Origin: Leptospira ellisii | GTDB taxonomy: Bacteria; Spirochaetota; Leptospiria; Leptospirales; Leptospiraceae | Length of the DNA: 11,466 nt | Assembly (NCBI RefSeq): GCF_002811955.1 | Contig: NZ_NPEF01000129.1 | Span: 1 to 11,466, forward strand | Direction: 5' to 3' | In this document: in pieces, positions 6,930 through 11,466 of the stretch | How the letters are laid out: each line of letters starts with the position of its first letter | How positions within the stretch are numbered: the first letter of the stretch is position 1 | Program-made: the position numbers and the translations under genes | The notes under the pieces: model-generated | The model's database searches: none | The model's input: only the letters and a program-made list of their open reading frames with translations | Told to the model about the DNA's origin: nothing

Positions 6930-8267
6930 TTAGGTTTCCCGATAATCCACGGCGGTTTGAATTCCCCTTTCCTCATCCACGAAAAGATTGATCAAAAGGG
7001 AAATGACGAAAAATACGCAAACGACCAGAAAGGAATTTCTCAAATCGAATAGGATCTGCAATCCTCCCACAGCGACCAAACCGAACGCCGCAGCCACTTT
7101 TCCGGAAAGTCCCCAAAGTCCGAAAAATTCTCCCGATTTGGATTCGGGTGCGAATAATCCGACGATCGCACGACTCGCCGATTGTGTGGCTCCGAGTCCG
7201 GCGCCCGCGAACACGGTGGTTCCTACGAAAACCCATTGTTGCGTGGTCGGAACCCCGATTCCGTTCAGGAACGCGGTGATGTCCTTCACCCAATAGATCA
7301 TCAGAAGACATGCGATCCATAATAAAAGCGTAATATTAAAGGTCTTTTTAGCGCCGATCTTATCCTGGATAAAACCGAATACGATCGCGCCGACCGCGGC
7401 AAAAAGCTGGATCAAAAGGAACATCGCGATCTCGTGTTTTTCTTCGGTTTTGATTTCCTGCGCTCCGTAAATGAACGCGAAACTGATCACGATTCCCAAC
7501 GCCGCCATCGCGAAGAAAAGGGAAATCAGATACAAAGCCATATCGCGGAACTTATGGATTTCCTTCATCGTGGCAGTCACACGTTCGACGCCGATTTTCA
7601 GATAGGACAAACCTTCTGGTTTTTCCTTCCCCGCGGTATATTCCCGCAAAAGAAGGAACGTGGGAATTCCCGCGAACAAAAAGAAGAACGCGGTGTAAGG
7701 TCCGACGAGTCTGAGGCTGTCGAAATTCTCCGTGGTTTTCGGTCCCAAGGTGTTGACTAACGCGACCGCGGCGATTCCTCCGAAATATCCGATTCCCCAT
7801 GCGTAACCGGATATTTTTCCCAAATCCTCTTTCGGCCCCAAATACGGAAGAAAACTGGAGGCGAAATTCTCGCCGGAGGCGAAGAAAAAATTGGAAAGAA
7901 TGATCAGGACGAAGGCGAGCCAATACTGACCGGGTGCGATTACGAACCAAAGCGCTCCCGTGGACATAATACAAAAAACGTAGCTGTAAAACAGAAACTG
8001 CTTTTTCCGGGCAGAATAATCGGTGATCGCACCGAAAATGGGCCCGGTCAAAACGACGATCAGATAAGAAATCGCCAAGGCTATGGACCAAAGTAAATTT
8101 CCGTATTCGAACGGATTCTCCTGATTGGACGAGGCCGGGACGACGAGCTGGCTGAAAACGATACCGTATGTGACGCTGATGATGACTGTCGTATAGGATG
8201 AGTTCGCAAAATCGAACATGCACCAACCGAGAATCTCTCGGAACGGGGCTCTTTTGGTGTCTTGCAT
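6930..8267 (-). CDS. UMF1-family MFS transporter (Atg22-like)
   Basis: A 445-residue inner-membrane protein with about twelve hydrophobic segments, roughly at residues 20-42, 58-80, 90-112, 114-135, 150-173, 190-210, 243-268, 285-305, 310-330, 345-370, 380-405 and 415-435. The N-terminal GWCMFDFANSSY is the signature of the UMF1 branch of the major facilitator superfamily, which includes yeast Atg22 (vacuolar amino acid efflux) and many uncharacterised bacterial members. The loop ITDYSARKK between helices 2 and 3 corresponds to the usual MFS cytoplasmic motif. Length is normal for the family. The substrate is unknown; efflux of amino acids or small metabolites is an inference from Atg22. The ATG at 8267 has AAAGGA 5 nt upstream. 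It is divergent from the Bfd-like operon, with a promoter candidate in the gap. Confidence 0.93.
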   Translation of the reverse strand: MQDTKRAPFREILGWCMFDFANSSYTTVIISVTYGIVFSQLVVPASSNQENPFEYGNLLWSIALAISYLIVVLTGPIFGAITDYSARKKQFLFYSYVFCIMSTGALWFVIAPGQYWLAFVLIILSNFFFASGENFASSFLPYLGPKEDLGKISGYAWGIGYFGGIAAVALVNTLGPKTTENFDSLRLVGPYTAFFFLFAGIPTFLLLREYTAGKEKPEGLSYLKIGVERVTATMKEIHKFRDMALYLISLFFAMAALGIVISFAFIYGAQEIKTEEKHEIAMFLLIQLFAAVGAIVFGFIQDKIGAKKTFNITLLLWIACLLMIYWVKDITAFLNGIGVPTTQQWVFVGTTVFAGAGLGATQSASRAIVGLFAPESKSGEFFGLWGLSGKVAAAFGLVAVGGLQILFDLRNSFLVVCVFFVISLLINLFVDEERGIQTAVDYRET

Positions 8268-8302
8268 GGGTTTCCTTTATTTTCCGTAAGAAATTTCAAA
8301 AA

Positions 8303-8330
8303 AGGCTATTTTTGGGAAACTGGATGTCAA
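8303..8330 (-). promoter_or_regulatory. Sigma70-like promoter candidate of the MFS gene
   Basis: On the minus strand a consensus TTGACA (8325-8330) is followed by 16 bp and TAGCCT (8303-8308). The implied start of transcription is about 30 nt before the ATG at 8267. The -35 is perfect and the -10 is weak. Confidence 0.5.
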
Positions 8331-8353
8331 ATGAAAACCGCAAAAAATTTCTC

Positions 8354-8382
8354 TTGCAGAGGATTTTCAGAGTCCTTAATCT
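8354..8382 (+). promoter_or_regulatory. Weak promoter candidate of the Bfd-like operon
   Basis: TTGCAG (8354-8359), a 17-bp spacer and TAATCT (8377-8382) lie 42 bp before the ATG at 8425. Both boxes are partial matches. No clear Fur-type palindrome is visible, although bfd genes in other bacteria are often iron-controlled. Confidence 0.3.
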
Positions 8383-8424
8383 GATTGGAAAATCGGTTTC
8401 CGACTGTCCAACTAATAGAAGAAT

Positions 8425-8652
8425 ATGGATTCATCCTTTTTAAGCCAAGTCGATCTCTGTCAGCTGATGCGCCCCAGAAAGGTCTGCGTCTGCAATCAGG
8501 TTTCGGAAGAGGAAATTTTAACCTCGATTCGAAAAGGAAACGACACTTTGGAAAAATTGATGGATGATACGGGCGCTTCCACGGGCTGCGGAACCTGCAT
8601 GGGTTCGGTCCGTAAACTCTTAGCTCGAGAACTGAACGTTCCGAGAACATGA
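8425..8652 (+). CDS. Bfd-like [2Fe-2S]-binding protein
   Basis: A 75-residue protein with a single Bfd-like (bacterioferritin-associated ferredoxin) domain. The cluster ligands are C21-V-C23 and C55-G-T-C58; the 32-residue step from the second to the third Cys is the same as in E. coli Bfd. The helical part after the second pair is VRKLLARELNV. In E. coli, Bfd passes electrons to bacterioferritin to release stored iron; Bfd-like domains also occur as electron-transfer parts of oxidoreductases, so the partner here is open. Compared with Bfd it has an extra N-terminus of about 17 residues including C12. An internal ATG at 8467 would remove most of this, but has no SD either. The stop overlaps the next start (ATGA), so translation is probably coupled to the RibD-like reductase. 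No bacterioferritin gene is in view. Confidence 0.88.
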   Translation: MDSSFLSQVDLCQLMRPRKVCVCNQVSEEEILTSIRKGNDTLEKLMDDTGASTGCGTCMGSVRKLLARELNVPRT

Positions 8653-9305
8653 ATCCCCTCCCGAAAGTTTCGATCAACATGGCCATGACTCTGGACGGAA
8701 AGGTGGCCCGTCCCGACGGAAGATGGTACGGTCTTTCTTCCCGAAACGACAAACGGAAAATGGACGAGATCCGATCCCGTGCGGAAGTTCTGATTCTCGG
8801 AAAAAATTCGATCGCCAACGACGATCCGGTGATCCATCTTCGCTACGTCGAAAACATTCCCGATCCCCGTCCGGTGATTCTGCTTCGTTCCGGAACCCTG
8901 CCGGAGGACAAAAAAGTATTCCGTTTTTCTAAACAACCTCCTTTGATCTTTTGTCTGAACGAAAATTATTCCCTCGTCAGGACCAACTTATCCTCCGTGG
9001 CAGAGATCGTGCTTTTGCCGGGAGAGGATCTGATTCCCGAAGAAGTCCTAAAACGATTGGGCGATATGGGATATAGGGAAATTCTTCTGGAAGGAGGGCC
9101 TTCCTTAAACGATTCCTTTTTCCGTTCCGATTTGATCTCCAGAATTTACGTCACCGTCGTTCCGTTTTTGATAGGTAAAAAAGACCTTCCTTCGATCGCC
9201 GGGGGAGATAGGGAATACCCTGGTTTCGATTCCGGACGATGGAACCTGATATCCTGCGATACATTAGAAAATGAGGTTTTTCTAATGTATGAAAAAGCGG
9301 AATAG
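8649..9305 (+). CDS. RibD C-terminal / dihydrofolate reductase-like NAD(P)H reductase
   Basis: A 218-residue stand-alone reductase domain of the RibD-C family. Motifs seen: SINMAMTLDGKVA (residues 8-20), the strand and helix RSRAEVLILGKNSIANDDP (42-60), PRPVILLRSG (73-82), and ILLEGGPSLNDSFF (145-158), where the Gly-rich turn binds the dinucleotide phosphate in relatives. Known members reduce the ribosylamino-pyrimidine intermediate of riboflavin synthesis or act as dihydrofolate reductase-like enzymes; without a deaminase domain or other rib genes nearby, the substrate cannot be assigned. It overlaps the Bfd-like gene by 4 bp (ATGA). The stop is 14 bp before the TTG of the glycosyltransferase gene. 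A perfect 13-bp stem-loop lies inside its last codons (9259-9290). Confidence 0.88.
   Translation: MNPLPKVSINMAMTLDGKVARPDGRWYGLSSRNDKRKMDEIRSRAEVLILGKNSIANDDPVIHLRYVENIPDPRPVILLRSGTLPEDKKVFRFSKQPPLIFCLNENYSLVRTNLSSVAEIVLLPGEDLIPEEVLKRLGDMGYREILLEGGPSLNDSFFRSDLISRIYVTVVPFLIGKKDLPSIAGGDREYPGFDSGRWNLISCDTLENEVFLMYEKAE
9259..9290 (+). repeat. Perfect 13-bp stem-loop inside the 3' end of the RibD-like gene
   Basis: ATACATTAGAAAA (9259-9271) is exactly complementary to TTTTCTAATGTAT (9278-9290), with a 6-nt loop. The element is coding (residues TLENEVFLMY) and ends 29 bp before the TTG start of the next gene. No T tract follows, so it is not a normal terminator. Confidence 0.7.
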
Positions 9306-9309
9306 GATC

Positions 9310-9314
9310 GGAGG
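9310..9314 (+). promoter_or_regulatory. Ribosome binding site deciding the TTG start of the glycosyltransferase
   Basis: GGAGG lies 5 nt before TTG 9320-9322. No in-frame ATG exists before the catalytic motifs, so this strong SD supports the rare start codon. Confidence 0.8.
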
Positions 9315-9319
9315 CCGGA

Positions 9320-9952
9320 TTGAGGAAAAAAGAGATCTTATATTCCTTTCTACGGAAGGTATTGCCGGTTTTTTTCTGCTGCATCCTCGTCTACGAACAA
9401 TTTTATCCGGAGAGGAGGATACAGGTTCAACGGGACCGTTTGATTTATCTTCCCGATCAAAAGGAATCCGTCGTTTTGGAAACGGAGTGGGTCCGTTTAT
9501 CCGAAATTCCCGAATCCTGGATTTCCTACGCCGTTTCCGTCGAGGATCGTAGGTTTTATTCCCACCAAGGATATTCGCTTTCCGACATACATTCCGCTCT
9601 GGTTTCCTCCGTTTTATTTTTCCGTAAAATCCGCGGCGCGAGTACGATTACTCAACAATTGGCGCGAACCTTGTTCCTTTCCCGGGAAAAATCCTTGTCC
9701 AGAAAATGGAAGGAGATTCAGATCGCGTCTGCTTTGGAAGAGGAGCTCGGTAAAAAGGAGATTTTGGAATATTATCTCAACGGGGTGTATTGGGGACGCG
9801 GCATGAACGGGGTCGTACAGGCTTCCCGATATTACTTTCGAAAAAAACCGGTTCATTTGGAAGAAAATGAATTCAGGGCTCTCGTCCAGATTCTGAAAAA
9901 ACCGGACGCCTATTCGAGGGAAGAAGTGATCGAGTTGTCCAGAAATTTATAA
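9320..9952 (+). CDS. mtgA: Monofunctional peptidoglycan glycosyltransferase (GT51)
   Basis: A 210-residue membrane-anchored enzyme that polymerises lipid II into glycan strands on the outer face of the inner membrane. A single N-terminal membrane helix (about residues 9-25) is followed by the GT51 domain with its ordered motifs: EDRRFYSHQG (75-84) with the catalytic Glu E75; GASTITQQLARTLF (106-119); RKWKEIQIASALEEELGKKE (128-147) with the second conserved Glu E132; YWGRGMNGVVQASRYYF (157-173); and the final LVQILKKPDAYS. There is no transpeptidase domain, so it is the MtgA type rather than a class A PBP. E. coli MtgA is 242 residues, so this one is compact. The start is TTG at 9320 with GGAGG 5 nt upstream. 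It is probably the third gene of the Bfd-like operon. Its stop overlaps the convergent cytochrome c gene by 6 bp. Confidence 0.93.
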   Translation: MRKKEILYSFLRKVLPVFFCCILVYEQFYPERRIQVQRDRLIYLPDQKESVVLETEWVRLSEIPESWISYAVSVEDRRFYSHQGYSLSDIHSALVSSVLFFRKIRGASTITQQLARTLFLSREKSLSRKWKEIQIASALEEELGKKEILEYYLNGVYWGRGMNGVVQASRYYFRKKPVHLEENEFRALVQILKKPDAYSREEVIELSRNL

Positions 9953-10366
9953 ACGTTCGATCTTCCGAACCAGAGCGCGAATCTGTTCTTCGGACAATTC
10001 CTTTTGGAAGGAAGGCATCCTTTCGTTTTTTCCGTCCCGGATCGTTCTGAAAATTCCTTCGCGCATTTTATCTCCGCCGAAAAAAAATCCCATCTTGATT
10101 CCGAAGCCGTTCAGCTTCCTCGGTTTGGGCTGGAGAAATTCGTTCGGAGTTCCGTCCAGTCCGTGACAGGAGGAACATCTTTGTTCCCAAAGAAGATCCG
10201 CTTCGGCGCTCCGAGCGTTCGTCTCCGGATCCGCGGAAGAGGTCGCGCGGTTCGAAGCGGAACGACAGGAGAGGATCAAAAAAAAGAACAGAATTCCGAA
10301 ACCGATTTTTTGTGGGAGATCGAAACCTCGTTCGCGTTCGGATTGGAAATTACGGTCATGATTCAC
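9947..10366 (-). CDS. Cytochrome c lipoprotein, single haem
   Basis: A 139-residue protein with one CSSCH haem-binding motif (C64, C67, H68 as proximal ligand) and a likely distal Met at M117 in RMPSF, so a class I mono-haem cytochrome c of the cbb3/CccA-like type. The N-terminus has a hydrophobic segment (residues 21-32) ending FLILSC, a lipobox that predicts a lipid-anchored Cys at 34; a Ser/Ala-rich linker follows. It would sit in the periplasm on a membrane and carry electrons between respiratory complexes; partners are unknown. The start is GTG at 10366, since no in-frame ATG precedes the signal segment; it overlaps the end of the upstream acyltransferase gene by 11 bp, suggesting translational coupling. 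A later non-ATG start is possible, because the 13 residues before the signal are unusually charged (SERER). Its stop overlaps the convergent glycosyltransferase gene. Confidence 0.88.
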   Translation of the reverse strand: MNHDRNFQSERERGFDLPQKIGFGILFFFLILSCRSASNRATSSADPETNARSAEADLLWEQRCSSCHGLDGTPNEFLQPKPRKLNGFGIKMGFFFGGDKMREGIFRTIRDGKNERMPSFQKELSEEQIRALVRKIERL

Positions 10367-11201
10367 GGACTTTCGTTCCCCACCGTTTGAGATTCGATAT
10401 TACGAACGTCAACAACAGATTCTGATTTTTTCTGGAGTCCTCGTTAGGAAGAAGCGGATCGCCGAACGTTATGTTGATTTTCCTATCTCGGAAAATTCTT
10501 CCCAATTCCTTGATGACCTTTCCGTTTTCCCAAAAATCGGTTCGAAGCGCCACCGGGATCAAAGGAACTCCGGCGCGGGATGCGAGTTTAACCGCGATCG
10601 AGTTGAATTCCGCGGGATTAAAATCGGTCGTTCGCGTGCTTTGCGGAAATACGATGACGGACATTCCGTTTTTTAAAAGTTTCGCGCCTTCCTCCAGAAC
10701 CGTCACCAAGTCCTCTCTCGGATTGTTTCTGCCCACCGCGATCGGGTTTCGAGAACGCATTATGGGGCCGAACAATCTTCCCTGCGTTAGGCTCTCTTTG
10801 ACTACGAACGTCACCGGTTTATACTGTGTGACGAAGGTGGGAAGCACAAAGGTCTCCAATGTGCTCATATGATTTCCCGCGATGACGACCGGGCCTTCGA
10901 CCGAAATGATCTTTTCGATTCCTTCCACCTTCACTTTGCCGCCGCAGTTTTCAAGCAGATCCAGAATTCTGGCGGACGATTCGCACCAAGTCTGATTATC
11001 GTAAATTCCCTTTAAGGCGAGTCTTCTGCTTTTGAAAATTTCCCTGAAATATCCGAAGTGAAAGGCCAGATCGGTTTCCCGAAAAATAGAATCGAGCCAA
11101 GAACGTTTTTTATCGGGAGCCGTTTCATACGTCAATACGAGTCCGCTTTGATACGGAACGGGTTTACACAGATCCTTTCTTTGAAGAATTCTCTCGTTCA
11201 T
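10356..11201 (-). CDS. PlsC-type lysophospholipid acyltransferase
   Basis: A 281-residue 1-acylglycerol-3-phosphate acyltransferase-family protein, which in relatives adds the second acyl chain during phospholipid synthesis at the inner membrane. Motif I is NHMSTLE (110-116), with the catalytic His and an acidic residue four on. Motif II-like GRLFGPIMRSRNPIAVGR lies at 141-158, motif III is FPQSTRT (185-191) and motif IV is VPLIPVAL (212-219). Motif III usually reads FPEGTRS; the Gln-Ser form is a variant, though I recall FPQ-type versions in a subgroup of bacterial homologues. The ATG at 11201 is chosen because AGGA lies 6 nt upstream; a TTG at 11309 would add 36 residues with no SD. The gene overlaps the cytochrome c gene by 11 bp. 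A promoter candidate with an adjacent palindrome lies about 80-120 bp upstream. Confidence 0.9.
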   Translation of the reverse strand: MNERILQRKDLCKPVPYQSGLVLTYETAPDKKRSWLDSIFRETDLAFHFGYFREIFKSRRLALKGIYDNQTWCESSARILDLLENCGGKVKVEGIEKIISVEGPVVIAGNHMSTLETFVLPTFVTQYKPVTFVVKESLTQGRLFGPIMRSRNPIAVGRNNPREDLVTVLEEGAKLLKNGMSVIVFPQSTRTTDFNPAEFNSIAVKLASRAGVPLIPVALRTDFWENGKVIKELGRIFRDRKINITFGDPLLPNEDSRKNQNLLLTFVISNLKRWGTKVRES

Positions 11202-11281
11202 CGTTTGTCCTACTGGATTCGAAGTGTGCGCAATTTTATTCCGATCGGGATGGATTGAAACAAAAAATCTTGAACGCGGTT

Positions 11282-11309
11282 TTAATAGTGGAATTTTCGA
11301 AAGACACAA
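11282..11309 (-). promoter_or_regulatory. Promoter candidate of the plsC-cytochrome c unit
   Basis: On the minus strand TTGTGT (11304-11309), a 16-bp spacer and TATTAA (11282-11287) form a moderate sigma70-like match, giving a leader of about 75 nt before the ATG at 11201. The perfect palindrome at 11310-11321 touches its -35 box. Confidence 0.35.
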
Positions 11310-11321
11310 ATCTCGCGAGAT
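11310..11321. promoter_or_regulatory. 12-bp perfect palindrome ATCTCGCGAGAT
   Basis: The palindrome lies directly upstream of the candidate -35 box of plsC and between that gene and the 5S rRNA gene. Its place and symmetry suit a regulator binding site; no known regulator was matched. Confidence 0.35.
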
Positions 11322-11388
11322 AGAATTAGATTTCTAAAGGGATGGGATTTGCGATGAGATCGAAAAAATCGTAAGAGGGCGAGTACAT

Positions 11389-11466
<78 letters not shown>

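Noticed and set aside
7552..8226. 224-residue minus-strand ORF inside the MFS gene
   Set aside because: It is an Arg/His-rich shadow of the UMF1 transporter in another frame; no family features.
8387..8401. GGAAA-ATCGG-TTTCC repeat before the Bfd-like gene as a Fur box
   Set aside because: Only a 5-bp stem, without the AT-rich GATAAT-like pattern of Fur sites.
8327..8936. Two minus-strand ORFs (163 and 146 residues) opposite the Bfd-like and RibD-like genes
   Set aside because: They are antisense to two well-supported genes and have low-complexity basic translations.
10471..10872. 133-residue plus-strand ORF opposite plsC
   Set aside because: Antisense to conserved PlsC motifs; no support of its own.
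11202..11309. Longer PlsC start at TTG 11309
   Set aside because: No SD there, and the extension would run through the candidate promoter; ATG 11201 has AGGA at good spacing.

Overview
The window looks like ordinary chromosomal core sequence from a spirochaete of the genus Leptospira. The reasons are: the 3' part of a 5S rRNA gene that fits the leptospiral 5S as I remember it and shows no 23S gene next to it in the visible part; lipoproteins with the loose, Ser-rich lipoboxes typical of leptospires; a set of small secreted or lipoprotein genes of unknown function; and short transcription units on both strands. Base composition appears to be in the mid-40s % GC by eye, which is on the high side for the genus. 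The species cannot be named from the sequence alone. I see no mobile element, CRISPR array, tRNA or prophage gene.

Layout. (1) 1-2841, plus strand: the 3' bulk of pheT (phenylalanyl-tRNA synthetase beta chain), followed 28 bp later by a gamma-class carbonic anhydrase-like hexapeptide protein. (2) 2998-5707, minus strand: an uncharacterised lipoprotein, an N-terminally extended cytochrome c oxidase subunit IV with its own terminator and a structured leader, and an ATP-grasp-like protein of unknown function. (3) 5785-6579, plus strand: a secreted protein of unknown function, convergent with (4) 6641-8267, minus strand: a small unknown protein and a UMF1-family MFS transporter. A perfect bidirectional terminator separates units 3 and 4. 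(5) 8425-9952, plus strand: a compact operon of a Bfd-like [2Fe-2S] protein, a RibD-C/DHFR-like reductase and a monofunctional peptidoglycan glycosyltransferase started by TTG. (6) 9947-11466, minus strand: a cytochrome c lipoprotein gene overlapping the end of a PlsC-type acyltransferase gene, and beyond them the 5S rRNA gene cut by the window edge.

The genes serve translation (pheT, 5S), respiration (COX IV, cytochrome c), cell envelope synthesis (PlsC, glycosyltransferase), redox or cofactor chemistry (Bfd-like, RibD-C) and transport (UMF1). They do not combine into one recognisable pathway. I found no convincing new multi-gene system. The points most worth a second look are the uncharacterised ATP-grasp-like protein, the extended orphan COX IV with its GC-rich leader hairpins, a perfect 13-bp stem-loop inside the 3' end of the RibD-like gene, a promoter-like AT-rich island with no gene to serve, and several palindromes next to likely promoters.
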